In this document: positions 1 through 8,415 of the stretch, piece by piece
How positions within the stretch are numbered: the first letter of the stretch is position 1
How the letters are laid out: every line of letters starts with the position of its first letter
Source of the DNA: Cognatundibacterium jejuense
GTDB taxonomy: Bacteria; Pseudomonadota; Gammaproteobacteria; Burkholderiales; Burkholderiaceae_D
Direction of reading: 5' to 3'
Assembly: GCF_014284255.1 (NCBI RefSeq)
Contig: NZ_JACOFV010000003.1
Span: forward strand, 186,001-250,000
DNA length: 64,000 nucleotides
Notes under the pieces: model-generated
What the model saw: only the letters and a program-made list of their open reading frames with translations
What the model was told of the DNA's origin: nothing
Database searches by the model: none
Made by a program: the position numbers and the translations under genes

Positions 1-270
1 CTGCAACGTCAGACTGAGGCCGATACCGAAACTATACTCGGTGTGCGTCCTGAACATTTATTTATCGGTATGCCTGGCTTACCATTTGAGGTCGAACTGG
101 TGGAGTCTTTAGGTGCCGATTTATTGATTCATGGACGCTGCGCCGGTCAGCAAGTTGTTGTACGTGCACCTGTGGGAACGCCAGTGAGCGTTGGGCAGAA
201 GACGACGGCAGGATTTACCTTTGATAGCATGCACAGATTTGATCCGCACACGCAGAAGCGAATTGATTAA
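1..270 (+). CDS. ugpC: ABC transporter ATPase, C-terminal TOBE part (UgpC/MalK type), cut by window start
   Basis: The reading frame is open from base 1 and ends at a stop at 268-270, so only the last 89 residues are visible. They contain GVRPEHL, the usual entry into the OB/TOBE regulatory domain of MalK/UgpC-type importers, followed by VELVESLGAD, which is typical of sn-glycerol-3-phosphate or sugar importer ATPases. Nothing of the Walker motifs is in view. In the family the protein powers uptake through two permeases and a binding protein, which would lie upstream outside the window. The UgpC assignment rests on the TOBE segment alone; another CUT1-family ATPase is possible. Confidence 0.7.
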   Translation: MQRQTEADTETILGVRPEHLFIGMPGLPFEVELVESLGADLLIHGRCAGQQVVVRAPVGTPVSVGQKTTAGFTFDSMHRFDPHTQKRID

Positions 271-284
271 AGCAACTGAGAAAT

Positions 285-491
285 TCACATCAACATTGAA
301 GGTTTGCGGCGTGGCATTTGCGTGATCAGGTCTTTTTCTGCTGGTTCGGAATCGCTGATTAGATTCGACATATCTGTCAGATGACGATTCGATACTTGCT
401 CTATCCCGTGCTGTTGTCCAAGCATGTAGCCGGAAGCAAAGACGATACCTGTGGCCAGAATACAGGCGCTATAGCGGATGATCGTTTTCAT
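285..491 (-). CDS. small membrane-anchored protein of unknown function
   Basis: This is a 68-residue protein. The frame stays open upstream to 587, but the ATG at 489-491 is preferred because GGAAGG lies about seven bases before it and the protein then begins with a classic anchor: MKTIIRYS, then a hydrophobic run to about residue 22 (ACILATGIVFASGYML). The remaining 45 residues are polar and acidic and probably periplasmic. I do not recognise a family. It converges on the ABC ATPase gene with only 14 bases between the two stops, so it is unlikely to belong to the same operon. Short length limits confidence. Confidence 0.5.
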   Translation of the reverse strand: MKTIIRYSACILATGIVFASGYMLGQQHGIEQVSNRHLTDMSNLISDSEPAEKDLITQMPRRKPSMLM

Positions 492-796
492 AAACACCTT
501 CCATGTCTGATGTTGGGATTCAGCGGGCAAATGGTGGAGGAGACACGATTCACCCGCTACGCTCACAGTAATCAAGCAAGTGCTCAACTACGTCAGAGAA
601 ATGTCTGACCAGAACACCACGTTGGCTTTGTCAGACGGTTGTTACTCACTTAATATTCAAGAATATTGATTGCTGAGCGTAGTGTCGCAATTCATAAAAC
701 TTCGGACTAGTAAAATGTTCTAAGGTCTAGAAAACAGTATCTATGGTATCGAAATTTGATGCTATTGTTTCAAAATCTCAATTTTAAAGGGAAGCC
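492..796. other. divergent intergenic region with a small palindrome
   Basis: About 305 bases lie between the leftward small gene and the rightward XRE gene, so promoters for both should be here. An inverted repeat AATATTC-AA-GAATATT sits at 652-667 and TCTGAC/GTCAGA halves occur near 603 and 630. Either could bind the neighbouring XRE-type regulator, but this is only a positional guess. A ribosome-binding AAAGGGAAG sits just before the ATG at 797. No further gene is visible. Confidence 0.35.
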
Positions 797-1585
797 ATGA
801 GTTCACCTGAGTTATTACTGAATGTATTGCGCGCTGAGCTTCGGGCTGCTGGAGTGACCTACAAAATTCTGGCTGAACGGATAGGAATGAGCGAGTCCAG
901 CGTGAAGCGTATGTTCGGCCAAAAGGATATGAACTTATCGCGCCTGGCAGAAATCTGCAAAGCAGCCGGTATCGCATTGGAAGACGTGTTTCGCCAAGCG
1001 GCGGATGTGACACCGCATTCTGATACCTTAACGCTGGAACAGGAAAAATCTCTGATTGCAGACGCCAAGCTTCTGTTGGTCGCTATTTCTTGCCTAGGTC
1101 ACTGGACGCTGGAGCAGATTGTTGAAACGTATGAGTTGAGTCAGGCCGAATGTGTCCTGCATTTGATTGCCCTGGATAAGTTGGAACTGATTGAGTTACG
1201 TCCAAATAATCGTTATCGTCTGAACGTTTCACCAGCTTTTCATTGGCGCCCCGACGGCCCCGTGCAGCAGTTTTTCCGCGATCACGTCGTGAGTGATTAT
1301 TTTAAAGGTACTTTTAATCACACTGGTGAAACCTTGCTTTGCGTACCGGCACGGGTTTCTGATCGTAGCGCCATGGAAATCGTACAAAAAATTCAGCACC
1401 TTGCTGCGGAGCTCGCGCGTTTGCAGCAAGATGATCGCCGTTTGAAACCAGAAGAGCGCGATGGATTTACGCTCTTGGTTGGTTTCCAATCATGGGAATT
1501 TTCTGCCTTGACTGCTTTACGCCGCCCAGAGACTAAACCTGAACTCCCACGTACGACTCACCAGATAGGGCTTAAGAAAAGATAG
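797..1585 (+). CDS. XRE-family helix-turn-helix transcriptional regulator with long C-terminal domain
   Basis: The protein has 262 residues. The first 65 or so form a Cro/CI-type helix-turn-helix: YKILAERIGMSESSVKRMF, then NLSRLAEICKAAGIALEDVF. The remaining 200 residues are mainly helical and hydrophilic with no domain I can name; they may sense a ligand or mediate oligomerisation. AAAGGGAAG stands seven bases before the ATG. Its 3' end overlaps the 3' end of the convergent phospholipase gene by 28 bases. Similar XRE proteins with a long tail and the short motif ALEDVF are common in Burkholderiales, but the target is unknown. DNA binding is well supported, physiological role is not. Confidence 0.75.
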   Translation: MSSPELLLNVLRAELRAAGVTYKILAERIGMSESSVKRMFGQKDMNLSRLAEICKAAGIALEDVFRQAADVTPHSDTLTLEQEKSLIADAKLLLVAISCLGHWTLEQIVETYELSQAECVLHLIALDKLELIELRPNNRYRLNVSPAFHWRPDGPVQQFFRDHVVSDYFKGTFNHTGETLLCVPARVSDRSAMEIVQKIQHLAAELARLQQDDRRLKPEERDGFTLLVGFQSWEFSALTALRRPETKPELPRTTHQIGLKKR

Positions 1586-3813
1586 ACGGCGGAGCCCGCG
1601 CCACGGGTTGCTCCAGCACCAAAAAACAGTGGGCCAAAGCGGGTGTCGACTGACAAGCTAGCGCTACCAGCCTGCTTTAAAATACCTCTGCTAAAAGGTT
1701 CGGTCGTACCGTAGGTACCTCCGACTTCCGCGGACAAGGCAAAGCGGATCGCGCCACCCACTGTGCTGGGCAGTGCACCTATTTTACGCGCTACTACGAT
1801 CCGCCCAAACACACTTCTATCGCCGTTCAACGAGTTCGTTGGTAATCCTGATAATCTCAGAAAACCACCCAGCGGTGTATCCGGATCTTTGTTTTGTGTA
1901 CGCGACCACTCACCGTATATGTGTCCTGACCAGTCGCCATATTCAAACGCCCGCAAGGCACTGATGGTGGATTCCGCTGTGGAAGGTTCTCCTGAGACTT
2001 TGCTTGGTGATCTTTGCCAAATGGCATTGACGTAACTGCCTTGCGTAGGGAAAACGAGCGAATTGAGTGTGTCTACTTTAAAATTAATAATTTGGGTAGT
2101 GTCAAAAAAGCGCAGATTAGGATCGAAAGTTTGTTCAGGGTCTGATGATAATTCCGAGTTAATCTTTCTATACCCTCTCTCTATACCCGCTTCAAGGCTT
2201 CCCCAATTACCGAATTGTCGTCCTACTAAAAATGTGGCACTGGTGTTGCTGATTTCTCTGTTGGCGATCTTGACTCCGCTATCATAAACATTTTGGTTGC
2301 GGGCGCTGTATTCGATTGCTGGCGCAATATACCACTGTGAAGCGGGTGCTAAAGGTTGCCAGAACTGCGTTTTGAATTTTCTGACGCTACCAATTTTTGC
2401 CAACGTACGTAGCTCCCCTCCGTATGAATTAAGTGAGGAAGCGACGTGCATCAGATCTAAGGAAAAGCTATTTTCGTCAGAAAAATTGCTGGCGAGTTCC
2501 ATTCCGAAGCGCAGGCGATTGCGACTGGAATTCGATTCAGTTGGTTTAATCAGAACACTGCGTTCTCCTTCTTTATCGCTGATCATGGTTTCGACGTTGT
2601 CCAAATCTCCCCGACCATAAAGTCGCGTTGTTGCCTTACGAATTTGCTCTTGAGTCAGTACCTGACCTTCCTCTAATCCTGTCTGAGAAATCAAAGCAAT
2701 TGGGTTGATGTATTGCGTGCCCTCGACTTCGATCTTTGCAACCGGCAATGCTGTGATGGGTGTTTTAGTGATTGATCCGGTGTATAAACGGTGCTCTTCG
2801 TAGGAAGAAAATTTTTCCTGAGAAATGCTCAGGTTTTGCAATTTTTCTTTTAAATTTTCAACGGCTTTTTCTCCCGCTTTGATGGCGCGTGGATATTGGG
2901 CGAAATCAAGAAAACTAATGCCATCAAGACTGGGCGAAATTAAAATATCATCGGATTTTAATTGCTTGATTGAGCGTTGCACATTTTGTTCGGTAAGGAT
3001 TTGCAGCATTTGCGTTGCCACATCGACGGCACTTTGCAATTGATGCTCTTTGGCTAAAGGTGTCCCGACATTGACTGCAATAATGATGTCTGCGCCCATT
3101 GCCCGCGCCATTTCTACAGGAAGATTACTGACCAGACCACCATCGACGACGAGCTTTTCTTTAATACGTACCGGCGCAAAAACACCTGGTACCGCAAGAG
3201 AGGCGCGCATGGTTGCCAGCAATGGCGTGTTGTCCAGTTCGACCAGATCACCCGTTAATAAATCAGATGCGGCTGAACGAAAAGGTAAGGCTAGTTGATT
3301 TACAGGATGGTCACGCATGCCCTCGGGGAGCAATTGTGTCAATGCGTTCTCTAAGGCTGCGTTGCCAGCGGCCGCAGGAGGTAGAAACACGCCTTTCTTG
3401 GTTGCTGCAAATTCTATCCTGGTCGGGATCAGTGTATCTTCTTCTTTACGTCTGAAATCTAAATCGGTACGGGCAGGTCGATCTGAGAGGACATTGTCCC
3501 AGTCGGTATCATGTACCGTCTTTTCCAATTCTTCTGGCGTGCGTCCGGCAGCGTAGGCACCACCAACGACGGCACCCATACTTGTCCCTACGACGATATC
3601 GACCGGAATGCGCATTTGCCTTAGTGCACGTAATACGCCTATGTGGGCGAACCCACGCGCACCTCCGCCCGAGAGTACTAAAGCAATGCGTGGTCGATTT
3701 TGCGGTAAGTTCGTATCAACGGAACTATTCGTATTGGTTTGCGCAATGCTTAGTGGTGAGATAAAGAGTAGGCATAGAATGGCGTAAGAGTAGTAAAGAC
3801 GGGGCAATAGCAT
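1558..3813 (-). CDS. patatin-like phospholipase with POTRA-like region and C-terminal beta-barrel (type Vd/PlpD class)
   Basis: A 751-residue protein is predicted from the ATG at 3811-3813, which gives a clean signal peptide (AILCLLFISPLSIAQ); an in-frame ATG at 3888 would add 25 residues. The patatin domain carries the oxyanion motif GGGARG (about 49-54), the nucleophile elbow GTSMG with Ser78, and the catalytic DGG with Asp224, so the Ser-Asp dyad is intact. A POTRA-like segment follows (about 350-430). The last 350 residues show the alternating pattern of a BamA/Omp85 16-strand barrel ending in an aromatic residue (LSPIW). The family secretes its own lipase through the outer membrane. The substrate is probably phospholipid. 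It converges on and overlaps the XRE gene. Confidence 0.88.
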   Translation of the reverse strand: MLLPRLYYSYAILCLLFISPLSIAQTNTNSSVDTNLPQNRPRIALVLSGGGARGFAHIGVLRALRQMRIPVDIVVGTSMGAVVGGAYAAGRTPEELEKTVHDTDWDNVLSDRPARTDLDFRRKEEDTLIPTRIEFAATKKGVFLPPAAAGNAALENALTQLLPEGMRDHPVNQLALPFRSAASDLLTGDLVELDNTPLLATMRASLAVPGVFAPVRIKEKLVVDGGLVSNLPVEMARAMGADIIIAVNVGTPLAKEHQLQSAVDVATQMLQILTEQNVQRSIKQLKSDDILISPSLDGISFLDFAQYPRAIKAGEKAVENLKEKLQNLSISQEKFSSYEEHRLYTGSITKTPITALPVAKIEVEGTQYINPIALISQTGLEEGQVLTQEQIRKATTRLYGRGDLDNVETMISDKEGERSVLIKPTESNSSRNRLRFGMELASNFSDENSFSLDLMHVASSLNSYGGELRTLAKIGSVRKFKTQFWQPLAPASQWYIAPAIEYSARNQNVYDSGVKIANREISNTSATFLVGRQFGNWGSLEAGIERGYRKINSELSSDPEQTFDPNLRFFDTTQIINFKVDTLNSLVFPTQGSYVNAIWQRSPSKVSGEPSTAESTISALRAFEYGDWSGHIYGEWSRTQNKDPDTPLGGFLRLSGLPTNSLNGDRSVFGRIVVARKIGALPSTVGGAIRFALSAEVGGTYGTTEPFSRGILKQAGSASLSVDTRFGPLFFGAGATRGAGSAVYLFLSPIW

Positions 3814-3921
3814 GTTGAAGCAAGCTCTCTGCAAACATTGAACGACGGTAGACAGAAATGAATCTGAAAAGTTCAAAAAAGACAACATTATAATCTTTTT
3901 GATGGGAATCCTGAACCAAGA

Positions 3922-4473
3922 TTATTCAGGCACCGTCGTGTTGATTAATGCGGTCAGTAAATGATCACGCCATTCACCGTTGATTTTCAGGTAGGACCTG
4001 GCATAACCTTCTTTTTCGAAACCAAGTCGTTCTAAAACGCCTGCACTGCGCACATTCTCTGGCAGGTAATTTGCCATGATGCGATGCAATTTTTCTTGTT
4101 CGAACATATGTTGAATGGCAGCCTTTAGTGCTTCAGTCATATAGCCTTTTCCCTGATGGGTATGTGCTATCGCATAGCCGAGATGGCATGCTTGAAATAC
4201 GCCACGAACGATATTGCTGAAATGGCAGTTGCCTATCATTTGTTGGTCACACATCAGCGCCAGGAACACACCATTCCCTGCTGCCATTTGTTGTAATTGT
4301 TGATGTAAGCGTTCCTCGCATTGCGCTAGTTCAAAATAACGATCATCCCTGATAGGCTCCCAAGCGGCGAGATGCTGGCGATTTTCTTGCAGGTAGTGCT
4401 GTAGAATGCTCGCATGTTCTGGTTTTAAAACACCTAAGCTCAGGCGAGGCGTAGTAATGGAGTCAATGAGCAT
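3922..4473 (-). CDS. rimJ: GNAT acetyltransferase, RimJ/ribosomal-protein-alanine type
   Basis: This 183-residue protein matches the RimJ/RimL branch of GNAT enzymes in length and order: TPRLSLGVLKPEHA at the start, the acetyl-CoA loop region HTHQGKGYMTEALKAA (about 105-120; the Q-x-x-G-x-A/G loop is QGKGYM), and the closing block LPENVRSAGVLERLGFEKEG. RimJ acetylates the N-terminal alanine of ribosomal protein S5, although paralogues modify other substrates, so the symbol is provisional. It is encoded just upstream (on the minus strand) of the patatin gene with about 108 bases between them; co-transcription is possible. Confidence 0.75.
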   Translation of the reverse strand: MLIDSITTPRLSLGVLKPEHASILQHYLQENRQHLAAWEPIRDDRYFELAQCEERLHQQLQQMAAGNGVFLALMCDQQMIGNCHFSNIVRGVFQACHLGYAIAHTHQGKGYMTEALKAAIQHMFEQEKLHRIMANYLPENVRSAGVLERLGFEKEGYARSYLKINGEWRDHLLTALINTTVPE

Positions 4474-4689
4474 CTTCGTCGCTGAATAAGGAATTGAAAT
4501 CGGTTAATTCTTGGCGCTTGTTTCGGCTGCTATCGAAACTCTTCTTGATCCAACTATCTCGAACACTAAGGCAAAGCACTGACGCTCCGTACCAATTTGA
4601 GTGGGAGCATAAAGCACTTGTGGCTATACATGGTTGATAAAAATAATCAACGAAGAGAAGATTGTGTCAGTAAAAATTGCGTCACGACT

Positions 4690-5634
4690 TTATTGCGCGC
4701 TGGCGCTTTCGTTTAACATGGTGACACCTGGCAGGTCGCAGGCGAGTACGGCTTCGCGTATCGCTTCTATCGCAGCCTGGCGGGTAAAACTCTTGCGCCA
4801 GGCTATCACCACGCGGCGATCCGGAACCGGCTTGGCAAAGCGCACGTAACGCAACATGCCATCAGTGGTTTCCATGTCGGGTACTGATGCGATTGGTAGC
4901 ACAGTTAATCCTATTCCTGACGCCACCATATGGCGTATGGTTTCTAAGGATGAGCCTTCAAAGGTGCGGGCGATGCCGTCACCTGTGGTTGAGAAACGAG
5001 CCATTTCCGGACACACTTCCAGCACCTGATCGCGGAAGCAATGACCATTACCGAGCAACAGCATGGTTTCTGATTTCAATTCTTCTGACGAAACTTCTTT
5101 GCGTTTGGCCCAGGCATGATCTTTGGGCATGGCAACGACAAAGGGCTCATCATATAACGGTTGAACCATCATTCCTTGTTCAGGGAGCGGCAAAGCCATA
5201 ATCGCCGCATCCAATTCGCCCTGGCGTAATAGCTCTATGAGTTTGACGGTAAAATTTTCCTGCAACACCAGCGGCATTTGCGGCACGCGCTGTATCATCG
5301 TTTTGACTAAAGTTGGCAGCAGGTAAGGGCCAATGGTATAAATCACACCGAGTCTGAAAGAGCCGGCGAGAGGATCTTTGTTTTGTTTAGCAATCTCTTT
5401 AATTGCAGCAGTTTGCTCAAGAACCCGCTCGGCCTGCGCGACGATTTGCGCACCGAGTGGCGTGGTTGAAACTTCTGTTCCACCGCGTTCAAATATGGTC
5501 ACTCCCAACTCATCTTCGAGTTTTTTGATCGCAACGGACAGCGTCGGTTGTGCAACAAAACAAGCTTCTGCTGCATGACCGAAATGCTTTTGCCGGGCGA
5601 CGGCGACAATATATTTTAATTCTGTGAGTGTCAT
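4690..5634 (-). CDS. oxyR: OxyR, LysR-type hydrogen peroxide sensor
   Basis: The protein has 314 residues with an N-terminal LysR winged helix (HFGHAAEACFVAQPTLSVAI) and a regulatory domain. The diagnostic feature is GHCFRDQVLEVC, which places cysteines at residues 199 and 208, exactly the pair that forms the redox disulfide in Escherichia coli OxyR. In the family, oxidation switches the tetramer to activate catalase, peroxiredoxin and Dps genes. No katG or ahpC is next to it in this window. Upstream (5702-5790) lie two direct copies of a GGAGTATA motif that could be part of its own promoter region. Confidence 0.93.
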   Translation of the reverse strand: MTLTELKYIVAVARQKHFGHAAEACFVAQPTLSVAIKKLEDELGVTIFERGGTEVSTTPLGAQIVAQAERVLEQTAAIKEIAKQNKDPLAGSFRLGVIYTIGPYLLPTLVKTMIQRVPQMPLVLQENFTVKLIELLRQGELDAAIMALPLPEQGMMVQPLYDEPFVVAMPKDHAWAKRKEVSSEELKSETMLLLGNGHCFRDQVLEVCPEMARFSTTGDGIARTFEGSSLETIRHMVASGIGLTVLPIASVPDMETTDGMLRYVRFAKPVPDRRVVIAWRKSFTRQAAIEAIREAVLACDLPGVTMLNESASAQ

Positions 5635-5701
5635 GAGCTTAGTTTGGCACAGACTTTCGCTGGCGTCAGCAATCTGTTTTGTTTAGGACTTCAAAAATAC
5701 G

Positions 5702-5787
5702 AAAAATAGGGGGAGTATATATTTCATCCCATTATAAAATAAGAAGAAATTTCCCAAAATAGAATCATACTCAGGTGGAGTATAAAT
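5702..5787. repeat. paired GGAGTATA direct repeats upstream of oxyR
   Basis: Two closely similar stretches, TAGGGGGAGTATATATTTC at 5707-5725 and CAGGTGGAGTATAAATTTC at 5772-5790, lie 65 bases apart in the same orientation. The second includes an inverted repeat ATACTC-N5-GAGTAT (5767-5783). The block sits 70-155 bases before the oxyR start codon. The reverse complement of 5702-5718 (ATACTCCCCCTATTTTT) recurs with one mismatch at 40538-40554. They may be operators or remnants of a mobile sequence; the role is not known. Confidence 0.45.
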
Positions 5788-5820
5788 TTCGTTCGCTTGT
5801 TAAATATGCAAGCGAACGAA
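5788..5820. terminator. perfect 12-bp stem hairpin downstream of the SDR gene
   Basis: TTCGTTCGCTTG at 5788-5799 is matched exactly by CAAGCGAACGAA at 5809-5820 with a nine-base loop. It lies 21 bases beyond the SDR stop codon on the minus strand. There is no clear T-run after the stem in either direction, so it is either a weak terminator or an mRNA-stabilising hairpin. Confidence 0.45.
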
Positions 5821-5841
5821 ACTCATATAGGCAAGAACTTC

Positions 5842-6756
5842 TTAATTTTTTTGCATTTTACTCATGGCCTTGCTCAATTCCAGATGCCCTTGAGCGGTGC
5901 CACTTTCAGGCACAGTTTCGCCTTCGCGCTGGCGTACTTCTGCCAAACGGGCAGCGAGTTGCTCAGGCGCATCTTGACCGCGACCGACCCAGATTCCTGG
6001 CGTCAACGTGATATTAGCTGCTTCAAAACTACCCGCTCCGGCACAAAGGATGGCGCGGGTTGGCGCATCCTGGGCTGCCAGCACCAACATTGCGGGTACC
6101 ACGTCTGAGGCCTTGAGTGCCTGTAAAAATTCGGCAGGGAATAAGCTTTCTGTCATTCGAGTAGCTGCGGTAGGTGCCAGACTGTTGACGCGAATATCGT
6201 ATTTGGCGCCTTCTAACGACAAGGTTTGCATCAATCCTACCAACGCCAGTTTTGCCGCGCCATAGTTCGATTGTCCGAAGTTTCCGTATAAGCCTGATGA
6301 TGAAGTCGTCATCACGATACGACCATATTTTTGTTCAGTCATGACTGGCCACACCGCTTTACAGCAATGTACGGCACCCATCAGATGGACATCCATAACG
6401 AGTTTGAAATCATCAATTTCCATTTTGGCGAAACTTTTATCGCGCAAAATCCCTGCGTTATTGATCAGGATATCGACCCGACCCCATTGCGCGATCGTCT
6501 CTGCGACCATCGCTTGCACGGCGGCGAAATCTGTCACGGAGGCACCATTGGCGATTGCTTCACCGCCAGCAGCACGTATCTCTTCTACGACTGCTTGTGC
6601 TGCGGTTAACGATGACCCGGAGCCATCGCGCGCACCGCCAAGATCATTAACGACTACTTTGGCACCGCGTGCCGCCAGTGCTAATGCATGCTCACGCCCT
6701 AAACCGCCACCAGCTCCAGTCACAATTGCAACTCTGCCTTTGAAATCAATAGTCAT
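5842..6756 (-). CDS. short-chain dehydrogenase/reductase, 3-hydroxyacyl-CoA dehydrogenase type
   Basis: The 304-residue protein has every classical SDR landmark: cofactor loop TGAGGGLGREHA (about 13-24), NNAG (98-101 region), the catalytic serine block TTSSSG and YGAAK for the Tyr-x-x-x-Lys pair. The N-terminal wording GRVAIVTGAGGGLGREHALA and the NDLGG segment resemble the dehydrogenase half of the peroxisomal multifunctional enzyme and its bacterial stand-alone relatives, which oxidise 3-hydroxyacyl-CoA using NAD. A 55-residue C-terminal tail beyond the core ends in a Lys/Met-rich helix. Substrate is inferred only. It is transcribed alone, towards oxyR. Confidence 0.8.
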   Translation of the reverse strand: MTIDFKGRVAIVTGAGGGLGREHALALAARGAKVVVNDLGGARDGSGSSLTAAQAVVEEIRAAGGEAIANGASVTDFAAVQAMVAETIAQWGRVDILINNAGILRDKSFAKMEIDDFKLVMDVHLMGAVHCCKAVWPVMTEQKYGRIVMTTSSSGLYGNFGQSNYGAAKLALVGLMQTLSLEGAKYDIRVNSLAPTAATRMTESLFPAEFLQALKASDVVPAMLVLAAQDAPTRAILCAGAGSFEAANITLTPGIWVGRGQDAPEQLAARLAEVRQREGETVPESGTAQGHLELSKAMSKMQKN

Positions 6757-6979
6757 TTGTTTTCCTTTAAACGATGTTGTTGAATCGATCCGCTTTGCTT
6801 ATTACTTTTTATTTATTACTAAACCTGAATGAGGAAATATCTCTTAATCCGCATGAATGTCGAACAACATTGTAATTGCTGTCTTTACCGCAGGTACATG
6901 CAGGCATCAATTTATTTAGGAAATTGCCTCCAAAACACGGAAAAGATCGTCCTGTTTTTCGTACTGTATTTGTTCATTG

Positions 6980-7462
6980 CTAAGCAAACTTTTTTTGCAT
7001 CATGATTGCTCCACCCATGGCGGGATTCAATTCATAACTGCTAAATCCCTGATCTATATACAAAGCATGTGCTGGCGCGTTGCCCTGTAAAACTTCCAGA
7101 GTGATTTTGCAATAAGCGTGGGTTTGCGCAAAATCGCTGATGAAGCCTAATAATTTTTTGGCGATTCCCCATCCTCTGAAATCGGGATGTACGCCAAAAT
7201 CATGGATATTCAGTAAAGGCTTACAAGCGAACGTAGAAAAACCCTCTATGCAAATGGCAAATCCAACCGCCTGATCATTCTGATAGGCGAGAAAACCACG
7301 AATATTTGGGCGCTTTTGTAATTCGGCGATCAGGTTTTGTCGTACAAAATCTGATAACGGTTCGCCACCACCCATGGGGTCGCTGGCATAGGTATTTAGC
7401 ATCAATACCAAATCGTCTGCATGCTGCACTTGCTGTAAGTCGGCTTGGAGAATGGTTAGCAT
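6980..7462 (-). CDS. GNAT family N-acetyltransferase
   Basis: The frame is open further upstream, but the ATG at 7460-7462 begins the conserved part (MLTILQADLQQVQHADDLV) and gives a normal GNAT length of 160 residues. The acetyl-CoA-binding core is DFGVHPDFRGWGIAKKLLGF, with the expected R-x-x-G-x-A loop (RGWGIA), and the C-terminal block is ALYIDQGFSSYE. The family transfers acetyl groups to small amines or protein N termini. No conserved neighbour points to a substrate. No strong Shine-Dalgarno site is visible before this start, so the start is less certain than the family. Confidence 0.75.
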   Translation of the reverse strand: MLTILQADLQQVQHADDLVLMLNTYASDPMGGGEPLSDFVRQNLIAELQKRPNIRGFLAYQNDQAVGFAICIEGFSTFACKPLLNIHDFGVHPDFRGWGIAKKLLGFISDFAQTHAYCKITLEVLQGNAPAHALYIDQGFSSYELNPAMGGAIMMQKKFA

Positions 7463-7879
7463 AATGAGATAAATAATATAAATGATGAATGCAGTTGAAG
7501 TGCTACGGTATTCCTTGTTAGTGAGTGAAGGTTTGTCGCAAAATGACTTTATTCGCAAAGCGTATCGGCTTGCAACTGCACCCAAATTTTTTTTCAAAAT
7601 CCTCTCTCACGCCATAAAAGCATATTGTAATACTCCTGATACAAGCCGATGCATTCTGAATATGACAAATGGCTGTTTGCAAGGCTATGATGCTCGGCTT
7701 GATCAAATTTTAGCGGTGAAGATGATGGGAGCGACAAGAATATTCAATGTCAACCGTCTTTCTTAATGGCCGTTAATGGTAGCACTGCACCGATCAATAA
7801 ATGATGAAATTTGATGTTCATTATCGTAGTTCGGCGCATGATCAAAATGACTTCTTAAAATCTGTTTAAAGGAATTGCC
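7463..7879. other. intergenic stretch without a convincing gene
   Basis: This 417-base AT-rich gap separates a leftward GNAT gene from the rightward secreted-protein gene and should hold promoters for both. A 94-codon rightward frame starts at 7482 but has no ribosome-binding site, no recognisable domain and an odd composition, so I do not call it. AAAGGAATTGCC immediately before 7880 is the ribosome-binding site of the next gene. Confidence 0.3.
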
Positions 7880-8344
7880 ATGAGCAAACTCGTAAAATGC
7901 CTGATCCCTTTTGCACTTGTTGTTGGGTTGTCCCCTTTAGTGTCGATGGCGCAGATGGTACCTGGTAAACATCCAGCTTATTTACATGCACTGACTGATT
8001 TGCGCACAGCACGCTGGTTTCTGTATCACCAAGCGGGTGATGCTAAAGTTTATGCAGGTGAAGATAAAGGTATTAATGAAATTGATGCTGCGATTAATGA
8101 AATCAAACGGGCATCTATTGATGACGGTAAGGACCTCAATGATCATCCTGGTGTTGACGTAAAAGAACACGGCAGCCGTTTATTGAAAGCGATCGAAACG
8201 CTGAGAAAGGCACATGCTGATATCGATAAAGAAGAAGACAATCCAGATGCACATGAATTGCGTCATCGTGCTTTGGAACATATTGACCGTGCTATCAAAG
8301 CCGCTGAATCTGCTCATGCAGAATGGTTGAAAGAAAAGAAATAA
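7880..8344 (+). CDS. secreted helical protein of unknown function
   Basis: The product has 154 residues. A signal peptide is clear (MSKLVKCLIPFALVVGLSPL, cleavage probably after SMAQ near residue 25). The mature part is charged and helical, with two blocks that look alike: DLRTARWFLYHQ and ALEHIDRAIKAAESAHAEW. It ends in a Lys/Glu tail. AAAGGAATTGCC precedes the ATG. I recall similar small periplasmic proteins in Burkholderiales with no assigned role; I do not assign one here. It stands alone and is closed by a strong terminator shared with polA. Confidence 0.7.
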   Translation: MSKLVKCLIPFALVVGLSPLVSMAQMVPGKHPAYLHALTDLRTARWFLYHQAGDAKVYAGEDKGINEIDAAINEIKRASIDDGKDLNDHPGVDVKEHGSRLLKAIETLRKAHADIDKEEDNPDAHELRHRALEHIDRAIKAAESAHAEWLKEKK

Positions 8345-8356
8345 ACTTTGCATCAT

Positions 8357-8402
8357 AAAAAAAGCCGAGCAGTCAGCATTGTCTGATTGCACGGCTTTTT
8401 TA
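8357..8402. terminator. bidirectional rho-independent terminator
   Basis: AAAAAAAGCCG on the left pairs with CGGCTTTTTTT on the right around a loop-rich centre (AGCAGTCAGCATTGTCTGAT region, itself partly self-complementary). A run of A on one side and T on the other lets it work for both the rightward secreted-protein gene and the leftward polA gene, whose stop is at 8416. Confidence 0.85.
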
Positions 8403-8415
8403 ATTTCAGGCTGAT

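Noticed and set aside
7482..7766. Rightward 94-codon open frame in the gap before the secreted-protein gene
   Set aside because: No ribosome-binding site, no recognisable domain and partial overlap with the upstream frame of the GNAT gene; probably not coding.
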